Below are positions 22,806-33,630 of a stretch of DNA of 59,573 bases, one piece after another. A program made the position numbers and the translations under genes. The notes beneath the pieces were generated by a model, which worked only from the letters and a program-made list of their open reading frames with translations, was not told the origin of the DNA and did not search any database. The stretch's first letter is position 1. Each line of letters opens with the position of its first letter. Origin of the DNA: Acidithiobacillus montserratensis (GTDB lineage: Bacteria > Pseudomonadota > Gammaproteobacteria > Acidithiobacillales > Acidithiobacillaceae); NCBI RefSeq assembly GCF_018853465.1, contig NZ_JABBOU010000068.1, forward strand, positions 1-59,573. The letters are read 5' to 3'.

Positions 22806-23609
22806 TTATTGTTGACAGACCGGACAAAACAACGCGGTTTTACCACCCACCGACAAGGTCTCCAGAGCTCCGCCGCAACCCGGACAATGATTGTCTTCCC
22901 GGTGCCGGGTGAGGAAGGTTTTGGGAAGCAAATTGGTTTTGGCCTGACAGCGTACCGCCCGGTCCAAAACCTTCGGGATCTGTTCCAGAAAGCGGTCGCG
23001 CTCTTCGTCACTGAGGCTGGGAGCCGTGCGATCGGGGCGCAGGCGCGCCTGATAGAGAATTTCGTCAGCCCATACGGCACCGATGCCCGGAGTAAAGGCG
23101 TCGTCCAGCAGAATATTGCGCAGGGCACTGCGCCGCCGCGAAAGGGCCTCGCGCAAAACACTCAACCCCTCCCCTTGCACCATCAAGGGATCCGGTCCCA
23201 GCTTGGTCAGAAAATCCACATCACTATTTTCATCGAGCATGCGCAGACGATTGCCCAACTGGGTTCCATGCAGGCGCAGACGCTGGTGACCATTGATCTG
23301 GATTTCCAGCACCGCCCGGACTTCTTCTTCACTTTCGGCCTGCGCCGGCCCGCGCTCCAGCTCGACACTGAGTTCGCCGCCCAGCTGCATGGCGAGAATA
23401 TCCTTGCGCGCCAGTTCCAGGAACAGGTACTGACCATAACGATGCAAATCAGTAATGGGCTTGCCTTTGAAAGCCGCTTCCTCGATGCCTGCCGCATCTG
23501 CCTGCAGTTCTCCTTTGGCATTATGCAGCTGCAACACATTCACCCGCTTGTTGAGGATATTGCGGCGTAATTTTTGTCTGAGTAATTCCAGTTCTGGCAA
23601 TTCAGCCAT
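22806..23609 (-). CDS. Fpg/Nei-family protein lacking canonical catalytic residues
   Basis: It has the whole layout of formamidopyrimidine-DNA glycosylase: N-terminal domain, H2TH domain (about 130-220) and a C-terminal zinc finger with C242, C245, C262 and C265. Key residues differ by comparison with E. coli Fpg: the catalytic N-terminal Pro is Ala2 (MAELPELEL), the Lys of the RRAKYL block is Gln60, the Asn of GVGN is Ala178 (PGIGAVW), and the zinc-finger Arg is Lys257. Glu3 remains. It has 267 residues, with a GGAGAAAGC ribosome site. It may bind damaged DNA without lyase activity, or use other chemistry. It diverges from leuS. Confidence 0.85.
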   Translation of the reverse strand: MAELPELELLRQKLRRNILNKRVNVLQLHNAKGELQADAAGIEEAAFKGKPITDLHRYGQYLFLELARKDILAMQLGGELSVELERGPAQAESEEEVRAVLEIQINGHQRLRLHGTQLGNRLRMLDENSDVDFLTKLGPDPLMVQGEGLSVLREALSRRRSALRNILLDDAFTPGIGAVWADEILYQARLRPDRTAPSLSDEERDRFLEQIPKVLDRAVRCQAKTNLLPKTFLTRHREDNHCPGCGGALETLSVGGKTALFCPVCQQ

Positions 23610-23784
23610 GCTTTCTCCATAGGTAATTTTTTAATTCCGGTTACTGACTAGTCTAACCTGCGCACCATCACGCGCCAATGGCAAAGCCTCAAAAGCCCCC
23701 ATTTCGTCCCGGAAGATTGCGCCACTCCGGTGCCTGTGGCAACCTTTGTGCCACTTCAACATATCGGGCTGAACGACAGATTTC

Positions 23785-26250
23785 ATGGATATTCCCGCCT
23801 ATTCTCCCCAGGACCTTGAGCCTGCGGTACAAAAACGCTGGCAAGACCAGCAGATATTCCGCGCCCCCGGCGTACCCGGCAAAGACAAGTTCTATGCCCT
23901 GGCCATGTTTCCCTATCCTTCGGGACAACTGCACATGGGCCATGTGCGCAATTACAGTATTGCCGACGCCATTGCCCGTTATCAACGCATGCGCGGGAAA
24001 GACGTACTCCAGCCCATGGGTTGGGACGCCTTTGGCCTGCCTGCGGAAAATGCCGCCCTGAAAAATGGCCTGGCGCCTGCCCAGTGGACCATGGACAACA
24101 TCGCCCACATGCGCGGTCAACTCCAGCGCCTGGGCTTGGCCTATGACTGGTCACGGGAGCTGGCCACCTGCACCCCCGACTACTATCGCTGGGAACAATG
24201 GCTGTTCATCAAACTCTGGGAAAAGGGACTGGTTTATCAAAAGCTCAGCACCGTCAACTGGGACCCGGTGGATCAAACGGTCCTCGCCAACGAACAGGTC
24301 GTGGATGGTTGTGGCTGGCGCTCCGGGGCACCCGTCGAGCGGCGTGAAATTGTGCAGTATTTTCTGCGCATTACTGCTTATGCCGAAGAACTGCTGGAGG
24401 GTCTGGATACCCTGATGGAAGGCTGGCCGGAACAGGTTCTGACCATGCAACGCAACTGGATTGGCCGTTCCGAAGGCGCGGAAATCCATTTTCCCCTGTG
24501 CAGCGGAGAGGGTGTCATCAAGGTCTTCACAACCCGTCCTGACACGCTGATGGGCGCTACCTATCTGGCCGTAGCACCGGAACATCCACTTGCCGTGCAA
24601 GCGGCAGAACACAACAAGGATCTGGCCGAATTTCTGGAACGCTGCCGTCACGGTTCAGTTTCAGAAGCGAGCATCGAAACCCAGGAGAAGGAAGGTCATC
24701 CCCTCGGCATTCTTGTCCAGCATCCTTTAACGGGCGCAGAACTGCCGGTCTGGGCGGCCAATTTTGTACTGATGGGATATGGCGAGGGCGCAGTAATGAG
24801 CGTTCCGGCCCATGATCAGCGCGACTTTGAATTTGCCCGCAAATATCGTCTGCCGATTCAGGTCGTCATCGCCGCAGACAGCGCCGTTCCAGCCGCAGAT
24901 ACCATGACAGAAGCCTACACTGGCGCAGGCATCCTGGTGCATTCAGGCCCCTTTGATGGACTCGACAATGAAGCGGCCAAAAGCCGCATCACCCGGGCAG
25001 TCAGTGAAAGGGGACTGGGGCAGAAAACCGTCAATTATCGCCTGCGCGACTGGGGCATTTCCCGGCAGCGCTACTGGGGAACGCCCATCCCCATGATTCA
25101 TTGCGCACATTGTGGGATTGTGCCGGTTCCTGAAGCGGACTTGCCGGTGCGCTTGCCGACCCATTATCAGCTCAAGGATCCCCGTTCGCCCTTGCTGGAT
25201 GACCCGGAATTCCTGAATGTACCCTGCCCGCGTTGTGCGGCTCCGGCCCGCCGGGAAACCGACACCATGGATACTTTCGTGGAAAGCTCCTGGTATTACG
25301 CCCGCTTTGCCTGCCCGGATGCCGAAAACATGCTCGATGAACGGGCGGCACAATGGTTGCCGGTGGACCAGTATGTGGGCGGCGTCGAACATGCCGTGCT
25401 GCATTTGCTCTATGCCCGTTTTTTCAACCGCCTGCTGCGGGATGTGGGGTTACTGCCCACCGACAAGGCCCACGATGAACCGTTCCGGCAATTGCTCACC
25501 CAGGGCATGGTCTTGAAAGACGGCAGCAAAATGAGCAAGTCCAAGGGCAATACTGTGGACCCCCAGGGACTCATTGATCGCTATGGAGCGGATACCGCGC
25601 GTCTTTTCATTTTATTCGCGGCCCCTCCCGAACAGCATCTGGAATGGTCCGATGCAGCGGTCGAGGGTGCTCATCGTTTTCTCAGCCGCATCTGGCGCCT
25701 GGTCCATGAATACGGGGCCGATACCCTGCCCATACCAGCGGAATTGTCGACTGAGGCAAGAGATTTGCGCCGGGCGGTGCACCAGTGCATCGAACGGGTC
25801 AGCCGCAACATGGAAGGTCGGTATCATTTCAACGTGGCCATTGCCGCCATCATGGAACTGAGCAACAGCCTCATGAAAATCACTCCCGAGGCCAGCGCTG
25901 ACCTGCGCGCGGTTCTGGGAGAGGGACTGCGCGCCATCGTTCTGATGCTTTCGCCTTTTGCCCCTCACCTGACTGAAATACTCTGGGAATCTTTGGGTCA
26001 AAAAACCCCGCTCACCCAGACCGGCTGGCCGGAGGCCGATCCCGAAGCATTGCAATCGGACATCCTGACCCTGGTCATTCAGGTCAACGGCAAGCTGCGG
26101 GAACGTATGGAGTTTCCTGTAGGAGCAGATAATGACAGCATCGAAAAAGCCGTACTGTGTAGCCCCGCCATGCAGCGCCATCTGGAAGGCAAAACCGTGC
26201 GCAAGGTCATCGTAGTGCCGGGCCGTCTGGTCAACCTGGTGCTGGGATGA
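23785..26250 (+). CDS. leuS: Leucyl-tRNA synthetase
   Basis: Class I synthetase that charges tRNA-Leu, 821 residues. The HIGH-type motif appears as [15 protein letters not shown] and the KMSKS loop as [11 protein letters not shown]. The inserted editing domain carries [12 protein letters not shown], and the C-terminal tRNA-binding part ends in [15 protein letters not shown]. It starts the leuS-lptE-holA run, a conserved group; its last bases overlap the lptE ATG (ATGA). A small hairpin (GTGGCA/TGCCAC, about 23738-23756) lies in the leader; no leader peptide is clear. Confidence 0.98.
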   Translation: MDIPAYSPQDLEPAVQKRWQDQQIFRAPGVPGKDKFYALAMFPYPSGQLHMGHVRNYSIADAIARYQRMRGKDVLQPMGWDAFGLPAENAALKNGLAPAQWTMDNIAHMRGQLQRLGLAYDWSRELATCTPDYYRWEQWLFIKLWEKGLVYQKLSTVNWDPVDQTVLANEQVVDGCGWRSGAPVERREIVQYFLRITAYAEELLEGLDTLMEGWPEQVLTMQRNWIGRSEGAEIHFPLCSGEGVIKVFTTRPDTLMGATYLAVAPEHPLAVQAAEHNKDLAEFLERCRHGSVSEASIETQEKEGHPLGILVQHPLTGAELPVWAANFVLMGYGEGAVMSVPAHDQRDFEFARKYRLPIQVVIAADSAVPAADTMTEAYTGAGILVHSGPFDGLDNEAAKSRITRAVSERGLGQKTVNYRLRDWGISRQRYWGTPIPMIHCAHCGIVPVPEADLPVRLPTHYQLKDPRSPLLDDPEFLNVPCPRCAAPARRETDTMDTFVESSWYYARFACPDAENMLDERAAQWLPVDQYVGGVEHAVLHLLYARFFNRLLRDVGLLPTDKAHDEPFRQLLTQGMVLKDGSKMSKSKGNTVDPQGLIDRYGADTARLFILFAAPPEQHLEWSDAAVEGAHRFLSRIWRLVHEYGADTLPIPAELSTEARDLRRAVHQCIERVSRNMEGRYHFNVAIAAIMELSNSLMKITPEASADLRAVLGEGLRAIVLMLSPFAPHLTEILWESLGQKTPLTQTGWPEADPEALQSDILTLVIQVNGKLRERMEFPVGADNDSIEKAVLCSPAMQRHLEGKTVRKVIVVPGRLVNLVLG

Positions 26251-26765
26251 GCTGGCTGCGCCAGCGCTGGGCTTACTGGCTCATCAGCGGGCTCTTGCTC
26301 GCCCTGGCGGGTTGCGGGTTTCATCTGCAGACGGGAGCGAGCATTCCACCCAGCCTGCAGGGCATCCGTGTCTCCGGTAGCGGCCCCAGTGGCGGCGCCC
26401 TGGCTCAAGCCGTGCATCGGGAATTGCAACGGGAGGGCAATATTGGTCGCAACGATGGTCCGCTCCTGCAAATTGACAATGCCTATGTCTCCCAGCGCAT
26501 CATCAGCATCAGTCCCAGCAGTGGGGTTGCCCTGGAATTTCTGGATACCCTGCATGCGCAATTCAGGGTGATGGATCAGCAGAAAAAAGTGCTTTTGCCT
26601 GTCCAATCCCTGCTGGTGGAAAACAGCTTCAGTTATAACAGTGGCAACCCCCTGGCCACCAATGAACAGCAGATTCGTGTCGAGCGACTACTAATGGATC
26701 AGGGTGCCCGGCAGATTCTCCGGCGGGTGCTGAACAGTCCGGCCGTCCGCCAGCCCCGTAACTGA
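26247..26765 (+). CDS. lptE: LPS-assembly lipoprotein LptE
   Basis: Outer-membrane lipoprotein that plugs LptD and helps insert lipopolysaccharide. A signal peptide ends in the lipobox LAGC with the lipidated Cys at residue 23. The mature part shows the LptE pattern [19 protein letters not shown] and a C-terminal [18 protein letters not shown]. It has 172 residues. The position between leuS and holA is the standard one in gamma- and betaproteobacteria. Confidence 0.92.
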   Translation: MSWLRQRWAYWLISGLLLALAGCGFHLQTGASIPPSLQGIRVSGSGPSGGALAQAVHRELQREGNIGRNDGPLLQIDNAYVSQRIISISPSSGVALEFLDTLHAQFRVMDQQKKVLLPVQSLLVENSFSYNSGNPLATNEQQIRVERLLMDQGARQILRRVLNSPAVRQPRN

Positions 26766-26767
26766 AA

Positions 26768-27799
26768 ATGCGTCTTAAACCGGGGCAGTGGTCGGCACAT
26801 CTGCAGGGCAAGCTGGCGGCGCTTTACGGGCTGTTCTCCGATGAACCCCTGCTCCTGCAGGAAGCCGAAGACGCTCTTTGCGCGGCGGCGGCAGCCCAGG
26901 GTTTTGCCCAGCGCCAGCGCCTGAATCATTCTGCCGCACCCTGGGAAGCCCTTCGGGATGAACGGGATGCCGGCTCACTGTTTGCTGAACCACGGCTGCT
27001 GCTCCTGCGCCTGGACAGCATCAAAATCTCTAAGGAAGGGACCGGCGCCCTGCAATACTGGCTGGCTTCGCCAGCCCCTGATGCATTGCTCGTTCTCAGT
27101 GGTCCACGCCCCGATGCCAACACCCAGAAAACCACCTGGTTCAAGGCCCTGGAAAGTCAGGGACAGACTCTGTTGTTGTATCGCCCCGAAGGAGCAGACT
27201 GGATCCGCTGGATTGAGCAACGCCTTGCCCTGCAAAAAATCTCCGCAGATCGCGACGCCATCCAGTTGCTGGCGGACCTCGGTGCCGGCAATCTCAGCGC
27301 CTGCCATCAGGCCATTTTGCGTCTGCAACAAATTCATCCCGGCCAGACCATCGATGCCCGGGCCATTCGCCATGTGCTGGCTGATAGTAGTCAGTTCACG
27401 ATTTATGATCTGGCCGATGCCAGCCTCCGCGCCGAAGCGCCACAGATTCTGCGCATTATCGACCGTCTGCGCAGTGGCGACGGAGAACCCGCCCTCTGCC
27501 TCTGGGCATTGCACAAAGATTTGCGCATTCTCGCTGAGTTGCGCGGTGGACATATGGACACTGAACAGTTTTTTCGCCAGAACCGGATTTTTCCCCCGCG
27601 ACAGGACTGGTTGCGGCATGCGGCCAAGCGCTTGAGCGGCGCGTCACTGCTGGCCGGGATTCGCGAATGCCTCGACATTGACGCGCGCATCAAGGGTCAG
27701 GATCCTACGCCCATCTGGCCGGCATTGACCGATTTATGCCTGCGAATTGCCGGAAGCGCCGCAGATCGGCACAATAGAGAGAACATCCGCGCGAACTGA
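26768..27799 (+). CDS. holA: DNA polymerase III subunit delta
   Basis: Clamp-loader subunit that opens the beta sliding clamp, 343 residues. The N-terminal AAA-like part includes LYGLFSDEPLLLQEAEDAL, and the following RLDSIKISKEG and LLVLSGPRPD segments fit HolA. The C-terminal collar domain includes LWALHKDLRILAEL. It starts three bases after the lptE stop. In E. coli nadD follows; here proA does, after an 88-base gap. Confidence 0.92.
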   Translation: MRLKPGQWSAHLQGKLAALYGLFSDEPLLLQEAEDALCAAAAAQGFAQRQRLNHSAAPWEALRDERDAGSLFAEPRLLLLRLDSIKISKEGTGALQYWLASPAPDALLVLSGPRPDANTQKTTWFKALESQGQTLLLYRPEGADWIRWIEQRLALQKISADRDAIQLLADLGAGNLSACHQAILRLQQIHPGQTIDARAIRHVLADSSQFTIYDLADASLRAEAPQILRIIDRLRSGDGEPALCLWALHKDLRILAELRGGHMDTEQFFRQNRIFPPRQDWLRHAAKRLSGASLLAGIRECLDIDARIKGQDPTPIWPALTDLCLRIAGSAADRHNRENIRAN

Positions 27800-27887
27800 T
27801 CCCCACGCTACGGCCTCGCAGCGCCATAGCGGATCTTCGCTGATCTCATGTCCGCCAGATGGCAGACACCGCAGAGGAGAATGAATC

Positions 27888-29144
27888 ATGGAGTTACACC
27901 AGGAAATGGAAAAAATCGGCGAACGGGCGCGCATAGCCCAACGTCGCCTGCAAAGTGCAGATAGCGCCGCCAAGGACCAGGCCCTGCGACTGATGGCGGA
28001 GTTCTTGCGCCGCGATGCCGATAATTTGCAGCGCGCCAACCGCAAGGATTTACGCAGTGCCGAAGAAGCCGGTAAAGATACCGCCTTCATCGATCGCCTG
28101 CGTCTTGATGATGCGCGCATTGAAGCAATGGCCCAGGGTCTTGAACAAATCGCGGCCCTCCCCGACCCGGTGGGGGAAATCACGGATTTGCGCTATCGCC
28201 CCAGTGGTATCCAGGTGGGCCACATGCGCGCTCCGCTGGGGGTGATTGCCATGATTTACGAGTCCCGCCCCAATGTCACGGCAGACGCAGCGGGGCTTTG
28301 CGTCAAGTCAGGAAATGCCGTCATCCTGCGCGGCGGTTCGGAGTCCCTGCACAGCAACATGGCCATAGCCGAGCGCCTGCGGGCAGCCCTGGGCAAGGCC
28401 GGTTTACCCCTGGATCTGGTGCAGTACGTCCATACCGCCGATCGCGAGGCGGTTGGCTTGCTGATCAGCATGGATAAGTATGTGGACGTGATCATTCCAC
28501 GCGGCGGGAAAAGTCTGGTCTCCCGCATCAAGTCCGATGCCACCGTACCCGTCATCATGCATCTGGATGGCAACTGCCATGTGTATGTGGATGCCGAAGC
28601 CGATGCCCGCAAAGCTCTGAAGGTGGTGGTCAACGCCAAAACCCAACGCCTCGGCACCTGCAATACGGCCGAAAGCCTGCTGATCCATCAAAGTCGCCTG
28701 GACGATTTGCTGCTGCCCATCGTCCAGGCTCTGCAGGAAAAAGGCATCGAAGTACGGGCCTGCGCGCGCAGCCTGCCCATGCTACCCGGTGCGGTGGCCG
28801 CCAGCGAGGAAGACTACGCCACCGAATATCTGGCCCCCATCATTTCTCTTAAGATAGTGGACGATCTCGATGCGGCCATCGCCCACATCAATCGTTATGG
28901 GTCGCAGCATACCGAATCCATCCTGACCGAAAACTATACCCATGCCCGCCGCTTTCTGCGCGAAGTCGATGCCAGCTCGGTGATGGTCAATGCCTCCACC
29001 CGCTTCGCCGATGGTTTTGAATACGGTCTGGGTGCGGAGATCGGCATTTCCACCAATCGCCTGCATGTCCGTGGTCCGGTTGGCCTGGAAGGACTGACCC
29101 TGCAAAAATGGATTGTTCTGGGAGATGGTCATATCCGCGCCTGA
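27888..29144 (+). CDS. proA: Glutamate-5-semialdehyde dehydrogenase (gamma-glutamyl phosphate reductase)
   Basis: Second step of proline synthesis: NADPH-dependent reduction of gamma-glutamyl phosphate. The catalytic Cys is in [12 protein letters not shown]. The NADP-binding region ([16 protein letters not shown]), IPRGGKSLV and the C-terminal [20 protein letters not shown] are family signatures. It has 418 residues, with AGGAG eight bases before the ATG. proB is not nearby. The end of the gene overlaps birA. Confidence 0.97.
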   Translation: MELHQEMEKIGERARIAQRRLQSADSAAKDQALRLMAEFLRRDADNLQRANRKDLRSAEEAGKDTAFIDRLRLDDARIEAMAQGLEQIAALPDPVGEITDLRYRPSGIQVGHMRAPLGVIAMIYESRPNVTADAAGLCVKSGNAVILRGGSESLHSNMAIAERLRAALGKAGLPLDLVQYVHTADREAVGLLISMDKYVDVIIPRGGKSLVSRIKSDATVPVIMHLDGNCHVYVDAEADARKALKVVVNAKTQRLGTCNTAESLLIHQSRLDDLLLPIVQALQEKGIEVRACARSLPMLPGAVAASEEDYATEYLAPIISLKIVDDLDAAIAHINRYGSQHTESILTENYTHARRFLREVDASSVMVNASTRFADGFEYGLGAEIGISTNRLHVRGPVGLEGLTLQKWIVLGDGHIRA

Positions 29145-30108
29145 AGCCCCCACTGCGGCACTGCAACAGCTGCTGGAGAATCTGGGTCATAGTCCGTCTG
29201 TGGCTGCTGCCACGCTGGCTGAACCCCACGCACTATTGCAGGAAGCCCATCATTGGGGCATCCCCCTGCGCCGGTCTGATGATAGCCTCTCTCTGAAATA
29301 TCCCCACGCGCCTCTCAGTGCTGCGGAAATTGCGGATGGTGCGGGTATTCCCGAAAGCCGCATCCGGGTTCTGCCAGCCTGTGCCTCGACCAATACGGAA
29401 TTGTTCAACAGCCCGAGCGACCTGGGTATTTGTCTGGCGGAAAGCCAGTGGGCCGGACGGGGACGCAGAGCCCGCCATTGGTCTTCGCCATTCGGCCTGC
29501 ACCTGGCTATGAGCATGGCCTGGTCACAAAACACTCGGATCAATCCCGCCCTAACCCTGGTCGCCGGTCTCAGCGTATTTCAGGTACTGAAAAATAGCGT
29601 CAAGGGGCTCTGGATCAAATGGCCCAATGATATTTGGGTCAACGATCGCAAGCTGGGCGGTATATTGCTGGAAACCCGACGCCTCACCCAGCAATCCCTG
29701 CCAGATGAAACCAAGCTCCATGCATCCCCATCCCATGCGGCCAATCTGCTGGTGCTGGGACTGGGACTGAATGTACACCACGACGCTTCCCTGCCGGACA
29801 GCGCCGTGAGCCTTGCACAACTCCATGTCAACCTTTCGCGCAGCCAACTGGCAGGGCAGATTCTGCAGCGCTGGCAGGCAGATTTTGCCCGCTTTGACCG
29901 CGAGGGCCTGCAAGCCTTCCTGCCTCTTTGGACAGAAGCCGCCGCCCCCATGGTGGATGCAATCGTTCAGATCAGTGACGCCTGGGGTCATTATCCCGCT
30001 CAGGTCAGGGGCATCGGAGCAGATGGCCGGTTGCAGGTCCAGGAGTCCGGCAAGGCTCCGGTCTGGCTGAGTGCCGGCGACGTCAGTCTGCGCCCGCTGG
30101 TATCATGA
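29125..30108 (+). CDS. birA: Biotin-protein ligase BirA
   Basis: Attaches biotin to acetyl-CoA carboxylase (BCCP). The biotin and ATP loop is [14 protein letters not shown], and [19 protein letters not shown] carries the catalytic Lys. The C-terminal SH3-like domain is present. The N-terminal 65 residues fit the place of the BirA DNA-binding domain ([16 protein letters not shown] resembles the wing) but the recognition helix is not clear. The start is uncertain: ATG at 29125 (327 residues) or TTG at 29113. Both overlap proA. coaX follows after 10 bases, a common pairing. Confidence 0.9.
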   Translation: MVISAPEAPTAALQQLLENLGHSPSVAAATLAEPHALLQEAHHWGIPLRRSDDSLSLKYPHAPLSAAEIADGAGIPESRIRVLPACASTNTELFNSPSDLGICLAESQWAGRGRRARHWSSPFGLHLAMSMAWSQNTRINPALTLVAGLSVFQVLKNSVKGLWIKWPNDIWVNDRKLGGILLETRRLTQQSLPDETKLHASPSHAANLLVLGLGLNVHHDASLPDSAVSLAQLHVNLSRSQLAGQILQRWQADFARFDREGLQAFLPLWTEAAAPMVDAIVQISDAWGHYPAQVRGIGADGRLQVQESGKAPVWLSAGDVSLRPLVS

Positions 30109-30118
30109 TGGTGACCGC

Positions 30119-30841
30119 ATGCTATTGATCGCCGTAGGCAATACCCGGACTCTGCTGGCCCATAGCGGAGATGGCCAGCAATTCCAAAGCATCAGCGTGG
30201 CTACTGCCTTGCATCCTGCCCACATTTTGCAACAGTGGGAACAGATCTGCCCCGTGCGGGAAGAAGATGTTTTTGCCCTGGGTGGCGTCGTTCCCGAGGC
30301 CATGCAGCACTGGCGCGAACTATTACCGCCTGGCCGCTTGCGGGAACCCGATCTGGCCGTATTTCAGCGACATATTCCCAACAACTACACGCCCGCTGAG
30401 AGCCTGGGTTTTGACCGCCGCTGCTGCCTGCTCGCGGCAGCCCGGGATTTCCCCTCCCAAAGCAGCATCATCATCGACATGGGTACGGCCATTACCATTG
30501 ATTTATGGGCCGAAGGACGCTTTCAGGGGGGAAGAATCCTGCCGGGAATTACCATGAGCCTGCACGCCCTTTACCTGGGTACTGCCCTGCTTCCTGACAT
30601 GGAACTACCCATACCGGCGCCGGAACTGGGCAATAATACCGGCACAGCCATCCAGTCCGGGGTCTTCCATCTATTTGTCGATACTTTGCAGGGCGCTATC
30701 CAGCATTTTCAGCGCATATCCCCGGACGCACAGGTATTGCTGACCGGAGGCGATGCCGATCTTTGGCAGACACAGATTCCCGGCAGTCGCCATGTACCGG
30801 ATTTGCTGCTGCGGGGATTTTATGGATGGTTGCAGGGCTAG
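30119..30841 (+). CDS. coaX: Type III pantothenate kinase, first motif altered
   Basis: Predicted first enzyme of coenzyme A synthesis, ASKHA fold, 240 residues. Strong motifs: GFDRRCCLLAA, IIIDMGTAITIDLW with the catalytic Asp, GGRILPGITMSLHAL and NNTGTAIQSGVFH. Motif 1, usually DxGNT, reads LLIAVGNTRTLLA, so the conserved Asp is Ala. The Lys or similar polar residue often found after NTR is also missing. The start at 30119 is chosen because LLIAVGNT normally lies at the very N-terminus. Activity cannot be judged from sequence. Confidence 0.88.
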   Translation: MLLIAVGNTRTLLAHSGDGQQFQSISVATALHPAHILQQWEQICPVREEDVFALGGVVPEAMQHWRELLPPGRLREPDLAVFQRHIPNNYTPAESLGFDRRCCLLAAARDFPSQSSIIIDMGTAITIDLWAEGRFQGGRILPGITMSLHALYLGTALLPDMELPIPAPELGNNTGTAIQSGVFHLFVDTLQGAIQHFQRISPDAQVLLTGGDADLWQTQIPGSRHVPDLLLRGFYGWLQG

Positions 30842-30940
30842 TCATGGCCCGAAAATGATGTCTAGCTGCTGGCACTCATGCCTTATCATTTTCCCTATTT
30901 TCCTCTTGGCGTTTGCCGCGCCCCCATGTAGGCTACTCCC

Positions 30941-31828
30941 ATGACCCAGCCCTTCCAGCGCGTTCTGCTCGTCAGCAAATACCGGGATCCTTCGGTGCTA
31001 CCGGGGTTACGGAAATTGCGCGACTTTATTCAATCCCAGGGCCTTGAGGTTTTCATCGAAACCCAATGTTCCCATGAAATCAATGACGATCTGGGTCTGC
31101 AGCTGTTAGCCTTTGCGGAAACCCGGGCAGAAACTGATCTGGTCATCGCTATCGGTGGTGATGGGACACTCCTGGGTACCGCCAGAAATACTGCCAGCAA
31201 TGGTGTAGCCATTCTCGGGGTCAACCAGGGACGCCTCGGTTTTCTGGCAGATCTCTCCATAGAGCAAATAGAAACAGCGCTTCCGCCAATTCTGGAAGGC
31301 CACTACCAGCAGGATCAGCGCCGGGTATTGCACGCAGAATTGTGGCGCGATCATTCACAAATCCACAGCGGCCTGGCCATCAACGAAATCTTCATTCACA
31401 AAGGCTGCGGTGAAAGCATGATCGAACTGGGCGTCCACATGGATGGCCGGTTTGTCTATACCCAGCGCGCAGATGGCGTCATCATCGCCACCCCCACTGG
31501 CTCTACTGCCTATGCCCTGTCCGCCGGTGGCCCCATCTTGTCCCCCAGTCTGGAAGCCTTGTTGCTGGTTCCCATCTGTCCGCACACCCTTACCGCACGA
31601 CCTTTGGTAGTAGCCGACAGCGTTGAAATTCGGGTGCGCCTGACCGCCTGCCGTCATCCCGCCGCACTCAGTCTGGATAGCCATAGCAGCTTCCCTCTGG
31701 CTGTCGGTGATGAAATGCGCATTCGCCGCGCCCCTTGTACGGCCCGTTTTATTCATCCGGAAGAAAAAAACTTCTTTCAGATACTCCGCGAAAAACTGCA
31801 CTGGGCCGAAACTCCGGGAGAAGATTGA
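30941..31828 (+). CDS. nadK: NAD kinase
   Basis: Phosphorylates NAD+ to NADP+. The catalytic GGDGT motif is at residues 72-76, followed by LGVNQGRLGFLADL and the NAD-binding TPTGSTAYALSAGGPI. It has 295 residues. It follows coaX after 99 bases with no terminator, and its stop codon abuts the recN ATG. nadK-recN is a common gammaproteobacterial pair. Confidence 0.96.
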   Translation: MTQPFQRVLLVSKYRDPSVLPGLRKLRDFIQSQGLEVFIETQCSHEINDDLGLQLLAFAETRAETDLVIAIGGDGTLLGTARNTASNGVAILGVNQGRLGFLADLSIEQIETALPPILEGHYQQDQRRVLHAELWRDHSQIHSGLAINEIFIHKGCGESMIELGVHMDGRFVYTQRADGVIIATPTGSTAYALSAGGPILSPSLEALLLVPICPHTLTARPLVVADSVEIRVRLTACRHPAALSLDSHSSFPLAVGDEMRIRRAPCTARFIHPEEKNFFQILREKLHWAETPGED

Positions 31829-33508
31829 ATGTTGCTCAGTTTACAGGTGCGCAATTTTGCCCTGATTGACAGTGTCAGTATTGATCTGGAACCCGGCCTG
31901 ACCGTTCTGACCGGCGAAACCGGTGCCGGAAAATCCCTCTTGGTCGATGCCATTGCCCTGCTGCTCGGTGACAAGGGCCACGCAGACAGTATCCGCCACG
32001 GCGCCGAACAGGCCGAAATCAGCGCAGAATATGCTCTGGATCCAGAGCATGAAGCCCGCCACTGGTTGCGTGAACAGGATATGGACAGCGCTGAGGGCAT
32101 CTGTGTGCTGCGCCGGGTCATCCAACGCAATGGTCGCAGCCGCGCCTTCATCAACGGTAGCAGCGTCACCCTCACTCAGCTTCGGGAATTAGGTGAACAT
32201 CTGATCGAGTTGCTGGGTCAGCATGAACACCAGAAACTGCTCCATCCTGACCGGCAACTGGCGCTTCTGGACCGGTTTGCCGGATCCACAGAAATCCTCG
32301 ATCAGGTGGCTGACAGCCATCAGCAGTGGCGGCAACAAGCCCGGCGCTGTGAAGATTTGCGCACGCAGCAAACCCATCAGAACGAGCAGGCCGACTGGCA
32401 ACGCTTTCAATTGCAGGAGCTGGAAGCCGCAGCACTGCAGGAAGAAGAGTGGGACAGCCTGCGCAGTGAAGAACAACGGCTCGGCGCGGTCGAAAAGCTG
32501 CGCGAACATGTGCAGGCCGCCCTGGATCGCCTGGAAGGCGAGGCCTGCCCGGCCAGCCGGGCACTGGCAGAAGCTCAGCGGCATCTCAGTGTAGCCAGTC
32601 AACATGATCAGTACTTGCAGGAAAATGCCGAATTACTGAACGGCGCTCTGATTCAAACCGAAGAAAGTATCGCCAGCCTGCACGCCTATCTCGCCGATCT
32701 GGAAGCGGATCCGGAAAGGCTGGAAAATATTGCTCGCCGCCTGCAACAACTGCAGGATCTGCAGCGCAAGTATCATTGCGACCTGGCGGGTCTGATCGAC
32801 AAACGCAACACCCTGCGCCAGGAACTGCAGGGCAGCGAAGACTTGGAGAGTCAGTTGCGCAGCGCCAAAGAGGCGCTGCTGCAGGCTAAAACCGCTTATA
32901 TCGCGCACAGTCGCGCGCTCAGTTCAGCTCGACAAGCCCAACAGCAGGCTCTGGCAGCAGCCGTGGCCGGGCAGATCCGGCAACTGGGGATGCCCCACGC
33001 CGAAGTGGAATTACGTCTGCAGAGTCATCCCGAAGATGAAAAAATCTGGCGCAGTCATGGCTGGGATCAGGCCGAAATCTGGATTACCGCCAATCCCGGG
33101 CATCCGCCCCAACCCCTGGCTAAAGTGGCTTCCGGGGGGGAACTGTCGCGCATCAGCCTGGCCTTGCAGGTCATTCTCGCAGCACCCGAGCGCATGGACA
33201 CCCTGATTTTTGATGAAGTGGATGTGGGTATTGGTGGAGCGGTGGCCGAACGGGTAGGTCGCCTGCTGCGTCGCCTCGGCACCCGCCAGCAGGTTCTTTG
33301 TGTCACTCATCTGGCCCAGGTCGCGGCCCAGGGCCACCAGCACCTGCACATCGAAAAACAGATTATCGATGGACAGACCCTCAGCAATATCCAGCGCCTG
33401 CCAGAGAGCCAGCGCCAGCTGGAAATCGCCCGCATGCTGGGCGGTATTGATCTCAATGCCGCTGTACGCGAAGCAGCGGCGACACTGTTGGCCAATGTGG
33501 ACGACTAA
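31829..33508 (+). CDS. recN: DNA repair protein RecN
   Basis: SMC-like ATPase for double-strand-break repair and sister-chromatid cohesion, 559 residues. Walker A (GETGAGKSLLVDAI) is near the N-terminus; the ABC signature (KVASGGELSRISLAL) and Walker B (LIFDEVDVGIGG) are near the C-terminus. The middle is a long coiled coil rich in Gln, Glu, Leu and Arg. The start directly follows the nadK stop. No clear LexA box is visible upstream. Confidence 0.96.
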   Translation: MLLSLQVRNFALIDSVSIDLEPGLTVLTGETGAGKSLLVDAIALLLGDKGHADSIRHGAEQAEISAEYALDPEHEARHWLREQDMDSAEGICVLRRVIQRNGRSRAFINGSSVTLTQLRELGEHLIELLGQHEHQKLLHPDRQLALLDRFAGSTEILDQVADSHQQWRQQARRCEDLRTQQTHQNEQADWQRFQLQELEAAALQEEEWDSLRSEEQRLGAVEKLREHVQAALDRLEGEACPASRALAEAQRHLSVASQHDQYLQENAELLNGALIQTEESIASLHAYLADLEADPERLENIARRLQQLQDLQRKYHCDLAGLIDKRNTLRQELQGSEDLESQLRSAKEALLQAKTAYIAHSRALSSARQAQQQALAAAVAGQIRQLGMPHAEVELRLQSHPEDEKIWRSHGWDQAEIWITANPGHPPQPLAKVASGGELSRISLALQVILAAPERMDTLIFDEVDVGIGGAVAERVGRLLRRLGTRQQVLCVTHLAQVAAQGHQHLHIEKQIIDGQTLSNIQRLPESQRQLEIARMLGGIDLNAAVREAAATLLANVDD

Positions 33509-33630
33509 TACCCGGGTCACTACTGCGCGCCTGTAGCCGATCTTCTACACTAGGCCGGAGCACAAGGGTCGCATACACTGACTGGCAAACAGTAGTGAAA
33601 AATGTCAGGGTGCTGGACATGGTGGAGTGA

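Noticed and set aside
23678..23784. Leader peptide controlling leuS
   Set aside because: The open frame in the leader has few Leu codons and no run of them, and it runs into leuS in another frame without a terminator hairpin.
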